A DNA stretch of 64,000 nt, from contig JASPKZ010007538.1 in the NCBI GenBank assembly GCA_030220185.1, positions 675,501 to 739,500 of the forward strand, in the 5' to 3' direction. Of the stretch, positions 32,214-44,200 are shown one piece after another. The notes below the pieces were generated by a model. It worked only from the letters and a program-made list of their open reading frames with translations, was not told the origin of the DNA and made no database searches. The DNA is from Diploptera punctata (lineage: Eukaryota; Arthropoda; Insecta; Blattodea; Blaberidae). Position 1 is the stretch's first letter, and each line of letters begins with the position of its first letter. The position numbers and the translations under genes are program-made.

Positions 32214-35200
32214 GATTTAGATAGATTTATTTAGGCTGATGAAGTTAAGGCCATGTGGCCTTTTCTTCCAATCACCAGGACAAACATATGTTACATTTAA
32301 ATACAAAAAAATTACAATAATAGTACATATTAAACAATTAATTATCTTAATAATAATGAATGGAGAACATATTTTAATTGACTCACCTCATACATTTTCA
32401 AACTTCTTTGATACCGACGGTTTCAGACAAAATCATGTCCTTCATCAGTCATGGCGTCCATTGATGAAATTCCGTGATTGTTGATTTCTTTAGTGACATC
32501 ACCTCTTGTGCTGCCATCTTTCGTTGGGATTATAAATTTTGTAATTAAATTTTTATCCACCGGAATATCGAAATTCATAGATCGATATTTATTCTTCTGA
32601 ATGAATATCAATTCCCAAATTGTCAATTCCAACGGTTTATCCAACTGTTTTAAAAGTTTCGCTTCTTTTTCAATTTTATGATGTTCTAGTAAACTATGTG
32701 CAGCAATTGCTGATTTTTCAATTTCACAATTTTTAATATTTCTAAAATGTTCTTTAGTGCGTGTTTCTAATTCCTTTTTGTTTTTCCTATGTATACTTTG
32801 CTACAATCATTACAATTAATTTGATAAATTCCAGATTTCTTACTGTCTGGGATGTTGATTTTTTTATTGGTATTTAAAAGTTTTTCCAGACTAAATTTAT
32901 TTATTGGTGCCAAAGTAATGTTGTATTTGTCAAATATTTTTTGAAATTTCCCATGTACTATTGGATGGTAAGTAATTTTCTTGAAATTCTTCTTTTCGTT
33001 ACTAACCATTTGTAGGGTAGAGCATTCTTTAAGTTGTTTTATCTTTCTGAATTTCTTTAATTTGTTAGATATTATATCCTTTTAAAACCATTTAATCTGG
33101 CTATATTTAGGATGTTTTCATATTCTTTCTTAAAATTTTCTCCTTTTAATGGGACCTTTATTGATCTATATAAGAGACTATTAAATATTGCATGTTTATG
33201 TGCCAGTGGATTGAAACCCGTTGATTTAATATAATTATCAGTATGTGTACCCTTCCTATATATATCAAATTCAATTTTTTGAGTTTTTTCATTCCTAATT
33301 ATGTATAAATCCAAAAACGGAATTTTGTTTTCAATTTCCGATTCTATGGTAAATTTAATTGATACATCTTGTAGATTAAGTAATTTCAACGCATCATCAA
33401 CATGTTTAAAATTTATTATCGAAAAAATATCATCAACATATCTGTACCAACTCTTGAAAATCCCAGACAGTAAGAAATCTGGAATTTATCAAATTAATTG
33501 TAATGATTGTAGCAAAGTATACATAGGAAAAACAAAAAGGAATTTAGAAACACGCACTAAAGAACATTTTAGAAATATTAAAAATTGTGAAATTGAAAAA
33601 TCAGCAATTGCTGCACATAGTTTACTAGAACATCATAAAATTGAAAAAGAAGCGAAACTTTTAAAACAGTTGGATAAACCGTTGGAATTGACAATTTGGG
33701 AATTGATATTCATTCAGAAGAATAAATATCGATCTATGAATTTCGATATTCCGGTGGATAAAAATTTAATTACAAAATTTATAATCCCAACGAAAGATGG
33801 CAGCACAAGAGGTGATGTCACTAAAGAAATCAACAATCACGGAATTTCATCAATGGACGCCATGACTGATGAAGGACATGATTTTGTCTGAAACCGTCGG
33901 TATCAAAGAAGTTTGAAAATGTATGAGGTGAGTCAATTAAAATATGTTCTCCATTCATTATTAATAATATAACCTCATAATGTTTACTTCCCGATATTAA
34001 TTTAAATATAATTAATTATCTGTCAAACTAAACAGTAATGAAAATAATGTCTAATAATCCATTAAAATTAAAGACAATTAAACTAATGCAAGAATGTATA
34101 CACAAAGGAATAGCAGCTCGAATCTACTGTACATGAAAAAGAAATGAAAAAATATACGAAGAAAGTAATAAACTCTAATGAATCTATCACTTATATATAA
34201 GGCATTAGGTAAATATATTGACAGATGTTAATACTATTGTTATTAAATAATGAAAAAAAAACAAATTGTTAATTGTTAAAATAGTTCTCTTCAAATAAAA
34301 ATGTATAATCTTGTTGTAAAATTAAGTGAGTGACAACTTGTTATAGAAAACGAGGAAGGACAGAACACGCCGCCTGCTGGATATATTACCACACAAGAGT
34401 TTGGAAGCATTTGACCATTTTGTTAAATCCCTGGAAGATCCATATCCATGGATCAGCAGTCAGCTTCAGTCCAATGGACCACAGACTTACCAGATGGAGG
34501 AAAGAAGTTATTTTGACTCTCTTCTGTTAGGTGGCTTACCACAACCACCACCAAACAATATCTCGAGGCAGGAAAAGGTAACATTATCACTTTCTTTGTT
34601 TTTATTATTCTTTTAACGTTACTTTTTAGTCAACTTTTATAAGATTCATGATGTGTTCTGTTGAGGTACTATTCAAAATTAAAATATAAAATTATGGAAT
34701 ATTCACCTGAAAGGACCGTCTCCTCAACTTAATTAATCATTTAACTGTAGCGCTTTCGGGATTTGTCCCACCATCGGCAGGATTCAAAACTGGTGTTTCA
34801 CTGAAGATCTGGTAGAGGGGGTTACATGTATTGGGTTCGTTTTCGTTTATCAGATTGTCATTGTTGTGAGCTGCTTTCATGATTTCCATCTCTTCGAGTA
34901 TGTTTATCTTTGCTGGATTATTTTCTCTGTGCATTACTGTTGGGGTGATTTCAACATGCGATGTCCTTCATGGATAACTTGTTTTGCATAGCTTGATTTT
35001 CCTTCTGCGTGAATAAAGTCTCGAAAATGTTCTATAAATCTGATGTTAAAGCTTCTGTTTGTTCTTCCTATATAAAATTTGTAGCAGTCCTTACATGTCA
35101 ATTTATATACTCCTTTGCTGTTGAAAATGTTATTTTCTTCAATGTTATTGTTTATTATGTTGTTTAATTTGTTATTAGTTCTGTATGCTATTTTTACGTT

Positions 35201-38200
35201 TTTATTGGCTTTCTTTAGTGTATTGGCTAACTTTGTCGTTTCTTTTCCTGTATATGTAAGTGTTATCCATGTTTTCTTGTTATCAGATTCTTTTTCTAGT
35301 TTAGTTATGTTGGTTATATTGTTTTTTCTTTTTTGTTTATTTATGAGTTTATCTATGATTTCTTCATTATAGCCATTGGTTTTTGCCATATATTTAATGT
35401 AGTTCAGTTCTTGAATATAATTGTCTTTCCTTAATGGAAGTGTTAACATTCTATTGATTAAGCTCTTAAATGTACTTATTTTTTGTTGAAAAGGGTGTGT
35501 AGATTTTTTGTTTATGGCCAGAGCATTGTTTGTAGGTTTCTGGTAGCTGCCAATTTCTAGTTTATTGTTTTTAGGTAGAAAATCACATATTTTCAATGCT
35601 ATTATTTAAATTTGTCACTTGTATTAAAGGACAAATTAACATTAAGAGAGAAATTTTTACCTAAACCGGGATTTGAACCCTGGATCTCTGTATCTCTGTT
35701 CCAGTGCTTTATACATAACATATGTTGACTCCTGATTTAGACAGAAATTTTTCTCTCACTTATATATTTTACACTTTATTGAGTGATTCCAAGCATTATC
35801 ATCACCATATCCAACTGCAGCAGAATACGCGAAATTCACAGTCCATTAAGAATGTTATACAAGTCCAAAAAAAAAAACCTATTTCCAATGGATTCCATCT
35901 CACTGCGGTATTGTAGGAAATGAAATAGCAGATTACCTAGCAAAAAAAAAGAAAAGGAACAAATATAAAACAATGTAGCTCAATTAAGTTATGTAGATAG
36001 GAAATAACACTATGAGGTTCTTTAATATTGTTTATTTTTTATCATTTCACTCACCTCATACTTCATAATTTATAGCAGACCCAGGGTTTCTTCACGTAAT
36101 TCGTGACATTGTCAATGCTGCGTCATGTTCACAACTGATGTCCAACGGCCTTCTATCCTGCAGACTGACCTCCGCGCCATCTGGTGGCCGACCGAAGAAT
36201 TTCCAAATCAGGCCTCTTTCTTTATTATATTATTTTTGGTCTGGACATCTTACCTCAATATTAATGTTGATTTGTTCTTGGACATGTTTCAAAACAATTC
36301 TCTGTTTTATCTTCAGCTTTCCCAGACTGGTTTTATTTATGTTGCATTATGTTGCACCACCTGGATGTCGATGTCAGCTCCATCCTGTGGTTGGCCAAAG
36401 AACCTCCAAACAAGGTCACCCTCCATCGGAATATCAAAATTCATAACTCTGTTTCTGTTCTTCTGAATATAAATTTTTTCCCAAATAGTCAGCTCGTTTG
36501 TATTTTCTAACTGTTTTTAATAATTTAGTGTCTGAATTAATATTATGTTTTTCAGACCAAACATGAGCAGCAACTGCAGATTTTTCAATTTCTCCATTTT
36601 TAATATTTCTTATGTGTTCTTTGGTTCTAATTTTTAGGTTTCTTTTTGTTTTCCCTATATATATCTTTTCACAACCCATGCATTCAATTTGATATATTCC
36701 TGACTTTTTATTTTTATCAGTTTTTTCATTTTTGTTGGTTTTTATTAGTTTATTTAAACTGTAGTTATTTTTTGGTGCTAATTTAATATTAAACTTCTCA
36801 AATATATTTTGAAATTTATTATGTACCCAGGGGTGATATGTGAATTTCCTATATTTTTTCATAGGTGGTTCTTCTTTTTCAAGATTACTTCTGTTTATCA
36901 TTTTTTGTTTTTTATACTTTTCTATCCTTTTATGTACCATTTTTTCATCAAACCCATTTTCTCTTGCTACTTTGATTATGTGTTTTTTCTCATGTTTGAA
37001 ATCTTCTTCGTTTAAGGGTAAGTTTACCAATCTATGAGTTAAACTATTAAATGCTGCTAATTTATGTCCAATTGGATTGAACCCTGTTGATTTTATAAAA
37101 TTTTCCGTATGAGTTTCTTTTCTATGAATCCTGAATTCAATTTTTCTTTTTTCTTCGTTTCTGACCAATTTAAGATCCAAAAAAGGTATTTGTTTATTGT
37201 CTTCTATTTCTTTGGTGAATTTAATGTTTGTACTCTGTAAATTTAATAGTTTTAGGGAATCTTCTACATGTTTTTCTTTAACAATACAAATTATATCATC
37301 AACATATCTACTCCAAAAATTTAAACATTGTGGGATGTGCTTTAGTGATTTTACATTCAAAATCGCTCATAAATAAATTTGCCAGGAAGGGTGATATGGG
37401 TTTCCCATTGAGAGCCCTGATTTTTGTCTATAGAAACTCCCATTGAATGTAAAAAACATTTGATCAATGCATAACGCAGTTAATTTCAAATAATCTTCTT
37501 TGATCTCTCTGTCTATGTTGTTTTTTCTTAACCAATTGTTCAATATCTCCAAAGTTTTTTGTTTCGGTACATTTGTGAATAGTGAAACTACATCAAACGA
37601 AACCAACCTATCTGTGGGTTCAATTTCCACTTTTTCTAATTTGTTAACTAATTCCAATGAATTTTCAATCTGCAGACTTTCAAAATTATTAATTCTTTTA
37701 AATTGATTATTCAGCCATTTCGAAATTTTGTAGGTTGGTGATCCAATATTGTTAATTATTGGCCTCATTTTGTTTCCCGGTTTGTGAATTTTTGGAAGTC
37801 CATGTATATTAGGGTTTCTTGGGTTGCTTACTTTTAATTGAAATTTTTCTTTCTTGGATAGAATTTTAACATTTTTAAAACAGTTTTCCACTTTTTTTAT
37901 GGTTTTTGGTAGGGGGTCATTCTTAATTTTTTCATACTCTTTTTCTTTCAAAAGTTCTTCCATTCTATTTTGATAATCTTCTTTGTCCAGAATTATAATT
38001 TGGTTACCCTTATCTGATTTTGTATATACAACATTTTTGTTATTTATTTCTTTGAGTGTTTTTAAATTCTCCTTACAAACTGGGTTTTTATTTGTATTCT
38101 TTATTTTATTCAAAATTTCTTCACATTTTTTTCTGATGATTATTTTTTCTTCTGTAACTAACCCTTCTATTGAATTTTCAATGTCCACTATGTATTCTTC

Positions 38201-41200
38201 TATTCTATTGGAATAATCTATTGCTGTTTTTAGACCGTTTTCTAACAATTTTGTCTCTTTTAGGTTAAAGGTTGCCTTTGAAAAATTTTTAACATAATTT
38301 TCTGGTGGATTCTGATTTTTCTTCATTTCTGGTTTTATTCTGATGTTTGATTTTATTTGATGTATTCTTCTTTCCCTTTGATTTAGTTAACAAATTATTT
38401 ATCTTTGTCTTTTGTTTCTCAATTTTCTTTTTCATGGTTATGTTCAAAAAAGTGAAAAATTTATTTTCTAGGTTTTCCCACATGATGTTTCCTAATATTT
38501 TAGACAATTTGATATGTAACAAATAAATTTCAATATCCAGATTACTGATCATTTCAAAGTGTTTATTCTTTTCTAGTTTTAGTAATTTGTTCTCCAAAAT
38601 TTTTTGTTGTTTGCTGTTATTGTTATGCTTAACGGTTTTTCTAATGAACATGGGAACCAATTCTAATTTTAGACATTGGTTGATGAATTTAATGTCTGCT
38701 AATCTTTTAAATTTCTTCTCTCTTAATTTTATAAACTTTTTGACTTCATATTTTGTTTCGAAAAAATTGTTATTGAAGTTGAGTATGGAGGACGCCATCT
38801 TGTTTTTCGTAATTTATAACACAAACACAATTTCTGGTTTTGTTTCTTCCTTGTAACTTAAGAAGTTGTAATTAATATTTAATTTTAGGAAGTTATATTT
38901 TGAGGTTATTTTAATTATATTATTTTTGGTCTGGACATCTTACCTCAATATTAATGTTGATTTGTTCTTGGACATGTTTCAAAACAATTCTCTGTTTTAT
39001 CTTCAGCTTTCCCAGACTGGTTTTATTTATGTTGCATTATGTTGCACCACCTGGATGTCGATGTCAGCTCCATCCTGTGGTTGGCCAAAGAACCTCCAAA
39101 CAAGGTCACCCTCCATCGGAATATCAAAATTCATAACTCTGTTTCTGTTCTTCTGAATATAAATTTTTTCCCAAATAGTCAGCTCGTTTGTATTTTCTAA
39201 CTGTTTTAAATAATTTAGTGTCTGAATTAATATTATGTTTTTCAGACCAAACATGAGCAGCAACTGCAGATTTTTCAATTTCTCCATTTTTAATATTTCT
39301 TATGTGTTCTTTGGTTCTAATTTTTAGGTTTCTTTTTGTTTTCCCTATATATATCTTTTCACAACCCATGCATTCAATTTGATATATTCCTGACTTTTTA
39401 TTTTTATCAGTTTTTTCATTTTTGTTGGTTTTTATTAGTTTATTTAAACTGTAGTTATTTTTTGGTGCTAATTTAATATTAAACTTCTCAAATATATTTT
39501 GAAATTTATTATGTACCCAGGGGTGATATGTGAATTTCCCTATATTTTTTCATAGGTGGTTCTTCTTTTTCAAGATTACTTCTGTTTATCATTTTTTGTT
39601 TTTTATACTTTTCTATCCTTTTATGTACCATTTTTTCATCAAACCCATTTTCTCTTGCTACTTTGATTATGTGTTTTTTTTCATGTTTGAAATCTTCTTC
39701 GTTTAAGGGTAAGTTTACCAATCTATGAGTTAAACTATTAAATGCTGCTAATTTATGTCCAATTGGATTGAACCCTGTTGATTTTATAAAATTTTCCGTA
39801 TGAGTTTCTTTCTATGAATCCTGAATTCAATTTTTCTTTTTTCTTCGTTTCTGACCAATTTAAGATCCAAAAAAGGTATTTGTTTATTGTCTTCTATTTC
39901 TTTGGTGAATTTAATGTTTGTACTCTGTAAATTTAATAGTTTTAGGGAATCTTCTACATGTTTTTCTTTAACAATACAAATTATATCATCAACATATCTA
40001 CTCCAAAATTTAAACATTGTGGGATGTGCTTTAGTGATTTTACATTCAAAATCGCTCATAAATAAATTTGCCAGGAAGGGTGATAATGGGTTTCCCATTG
40101 AGAGCCCTGATTTTTGTCTATAGAAACTCCCATTGAATGTAAAAAACATTTGATCAATGCATAACGCAGTTAATTTCAAATAATCTTCTTTGATCTCTCT
40201 GTCTATGTTGTTTTTTCTTAACCAATTGTTCAATATCTCCAAAGTTTTTTGTTTCGGTACATTTGTGAATAGTGAAACTACATCAAACGAAACCAACCTA
40301 TCTGTGGGTTCAATTTCCACTTTTTCTAATTTGTTAACTAATTCCAATGAATTTTCAATCTGCAGACTTTCAAAATTATTAATTCTTTTAAATTGATTAT
40401 TCAGCCATTTCGAAATTTTGTAGGTTGGTGATCCAATATTGTTAATTATTGGCCTCATTTTGTTTCCCGGTTTGTGAATTTTTGGAAGTCCATGTATATT
40501 AGGGTTTCTTGGGTTGCTTACTTTTAATTGAAATTTTTCTTTCTTGGATAGAATTTTAACATTTTTAAAACAGTTTTCCACTTTTTTTATGGTTTTTGGT
40601 AGGGGGTCATTCTTAATTTTTTCATACTCTTTTTCTTTCAAAAGTTCTTCCATTCTATTTTGATAATCTTCTTTGTCCAGAATTATAATTTGGTTACCCT
40701 TATCTGATTTTGTATATACAACATTTTTGTTATTTATTTCTTTGAGTGTTTTTAAATTCTCCTTACAAACTGGGTTTTTATTTGTATTCTTTATTTTATT
40801 CAAAATTTCTTCACTCTTTCTTTATAACCGGGTATTTCAAAATTCATAGTTGTATTTTCATTCTTGCATATGTAAATTTTTTCCCAAATTGTGAGTTCCT
40901 TCGGTTTTTCCAATTGTTTAAGTAATTTTGTTTTGGTTTCTATTCTATGTTTTTCTGACCAGGCATGTGCAGCTATTGCAGATTTTTCGGTTTCTCCATT
41001 TTTAACATTTCTGAGGTGTTCTTTTAATCTTGTATTTAGATTCCTTTTTGTTTTTCCTATGTATATCTTTTCACAATCTTTACAATTAATTTGATAAATT
41101 CCCGATTTTTTGCAGTCTTCAATTTTTTCATTTTTGGTTGGTTTTTATTAAATTACCTAAGCTGTAATCATTTTTCGGTGCTAATTTAATGTTGAATTTG

Positions 41201-44200
41201 TTGAAAATTTTTTGAAACTTGTCAAATACGAAAGGATGGTATGTGAACTTCTTGAATTTTTTGCCTATATTTTTATCTGTCTGAAGAGTACTTTCATTGA
41301 TGACTTTTTGTTCTTTGAATTTATTTATTTTCTTGTGTATCATTTTTCTTGTGAAAACCATTATCCTTAGCAATTTGTATGATGTGTTCTTTCTCTTTAT
41401 TGTAATTTTCTTTGCTCATGGGGACATTCACAAGTCTGTGTGTTAAACTATTAAATACTGCCTGTTTGTGTGAAAAATGGTTAAATCCAGTAGCTTTTAT
41501 ATAATTGTCGATGTGAGTTTCTTTTCTGTAGATTCCAAATTCTATTTTCTTTTTCTCTTCTTTCCTAATCAATTTAAGGTCTAAAAATGGTATTTCATGA
41601 TTATTTTTCTATTTCCATTGTAAATTTGATTGTTTTATTTTGAATATTTAACAGTTTAATGGCATCTTCTAATTGTTTCTCTTTTACTATTGCTATGATA
41701 TCATCTACGTATCTTCTCCAAAATTTAAACATCAAAGGATGTGCTTTAGTTACATGACATTCAAAATTCCCCATAAACATGTCTGCTAAGAATGGTGATA
41801 ATGGATTTCCCATTGCGAGTCCTGATTTTTGTCTAAAGTATTTTCCTCTAAAGGTGAAGAACATTTGATTTAAGCATAATTTTGTTAGTTTTATGTATTC
41901 TTTAACGCTATCATCATCTAATTTGTTTTCTTTCAACCATTTTTCTAAAATTTTCAAAGTTGTGTCAGTCGGTATGTTTGTGAATAATGAAGTAACATCA
42001 AATGAGACCAATCTTTCTGAAGGTTCTATTTCTACATTTTCTAATTTCTCAACTAATTGGTAAGAATTTTCTACTGCTGAATTTTCAAATTTTTCCATAC
42101 CTTTAAATTTTTTGTTAAAGCCATTTGGATATGTTATATGTCGGTGATGATTGATGTTGTTGATGATAGGTCTCATTTTCTTTCCGTCTTTGTGGATTTT
42201 AGGAAGACCATGAATGTTGGGGTTTCTGGGATTTGGTATTTTTAATTTAAACTTTTCCTTTTGTGTCATAATTTTTTTAATTGATTTTAGGTTGGTTTCA
42301 ACTTCTTTAATTGTTTTTTGCGAGAGGATTTGTTTTAATTTCTTCATATTCTTCCCCCTTTAATAAATTCTCCATCCTATCATTATAATCGTCTTTATCC
42401 AAAATTACCAAATTATTCCCTTTGTCTGACTTTGAAAAAACAACATTTTTATTATTAATGTTTCTTATTTTCTTCATATTTGTTTTGCATATGTTTTTTA
42501 TTTTTGTGTTTTTAATTTTTTCAATAACTTCCCCACATTCTTTTCTGATTATTGTTTGTTCTTCAAAATTCATGTCATCTATAGCAATTTCAATATCAGC
42601 TATGTAATCTTCTAAATTGTTAGAGTAAACTAATGCATGTTTTCAATCCCTTGTCCAAAATAGATATTTCTTCTTTTGTAAAGTTTTCAGATGATAGGTT
42701 AATTACATTACTCTCAATTTCTTTATCCCTTCCTAATGTAGTGGTTTATACTTTTTGTACTTATATTTTTCTTCATTTTTTTAAATCAGGTTTTAAATTA
42801 ATTATCTTTTTCTTTTGTACATCAAATTTTTTCTTCATTTTGAGGTTCAATTGTTTGTAGAAGTTTTTTTCTAGGTTATCCCAAATTATTTGTCCTAAAT
42901 TGTTGTTTAATCTTAGATGTAAAAGTACAGTTCTACGTCTATTTTACTTATAGTTGTTTAATGTTTGACTTTTTCCAAATTGAGAGTTTTCTTTTCTAAA
43001 CTTTTTGGTGTTGGTTATTGTTGTTTTTAACCATTTTCCGGACAAATTTTGGAGTGATGATTATTTTCTAAACATTTATTAATGAATTTGATATCTGCAG
43101 CTCTTTTATTTCTAAGTTCTTTTAATTTCAAATATCTTTTAATTCTATCTTATTTTCCGAGAAATGTTCGTTGAAATGTTGTATATTTGAAGCCGCCATC
43201 TTGTTCCAGTTGTTTACGTTATTCTTGTTTTCCTATGACTTGATAGCCAACTTTATTAAGTTATGTAGATAGGAAATAACACTATGAGGTTCTTTAATAT
43301 TGTTTATTTTTTATCATTTCACTCACCTCATACTTCATAATTTATAGCAGACACAGGGTTTCTTCACGTAATTCGTGACATTGTCAATGCTGCGTCATGT
43401 TCACAACTGACGTCCAACGGCCTTCTATCCTGCAGACTGACCTCCGCGCCATCTGGTGGCCGACCGAAGAATTTCCAAATCAGGCCTCTTTCTTTATAAC
43501 CGGGTATTTCAAAATTCATAGTTGTATTTTCATTCTTGCATATGTAAATTTTTTCCCAAATTGTGAGTTCCTTCGGTTTTTCCAATTGTTTAAGTAATTT
43601 TGTTTTGGTTTCTATTCTATGTTTTTCTGACCAGGCATGTGCAGCTATTGCAGATTTTTCGGTTTCTCCATTTTTAACATTTCTGAGGTGTTCTTTTAAT
43701 CTTGTATTTAGATTCCTTTTTGTTTTTCCTATGTATATCTTTTCACAATCTTTACAATTAATTTGATAAATTCCCGATTTTTTGCAGTCTTCAATTTTTT
43801 CATTTTTGTTGGTTTTTATTAAATTACCTAAGCTGTAATCATTTTTCGGTGCTAATTTAATTTAAATTATTATTAATTTAATTAATTTAAATTTAAATTC
43901 AAAGAACAAAAAGTCATCAATGAAAGTACTCTTCAGACAGATAAAAATATAGGCAAAAAATTCAAGAAGTTCACATACCATCCTTTCGTATTTGACAAGT
44001 TTCAAAAAATTTTCAACAAATTCAACATTTACTTCATTATTCACAAACATACCGACTGACACAACTTTGAAAATTTTAGAAAAATGGTTGAAAGAAAACA
44101 AATTAGATGATGATAGCGTTAAAGAATACATAAAACTAACAAAATTATGCTTAAATCAAATGTTCTTCACCTTTAGAGGAAAATACTTTAGACAAAAATC

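Larger units (their letters stand above)
32348..34009. mobile_element. Palindromic PLE (family D) with RT spacer and TSD
   Basis: TSD AATTAATTATCT (32336-32347 and 34010-34021). Left arm (32348-32855) and right arm (33457-34009) are inverted copies of the GIY-YIG end; the centre (to 33389) is RT C-terminal sequence on the - strand. The right arm is open and reads SGIYQINCNDC, VYIGKTKRNLETRTKEHFRN, IEKSAIAAHSLLEHHKIEKEA to 33891. The left arm has one frameshift near 32770. Each arm ends in a hammerhead motif. Confidence 0.85.
36226..40813 (-). mobile_element. PLE family 3 tandem dimer nested in family 1
   Basis: TSD CTCTTTCTTTAT (36214-36225 and 40814-40825); the unbroken target is seen in the sister copy at about 43485. 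Two head-to-tail units on the - strand: a 5'-truncated upstream copy (40813 to about 38921) followed by a longer copy (to 36226). A partial copy preceding a full one is the usual PLE tandem arrangement. The two units are almost identical. Confidence 0.85.

Noticed and set aside
32423..33891. Host GIY-YIG nuclease gene
   Set aside because: The frame lies inside a TSD-bounded palindromic PLE with an inverted broken twin and adjacent RT sequence.
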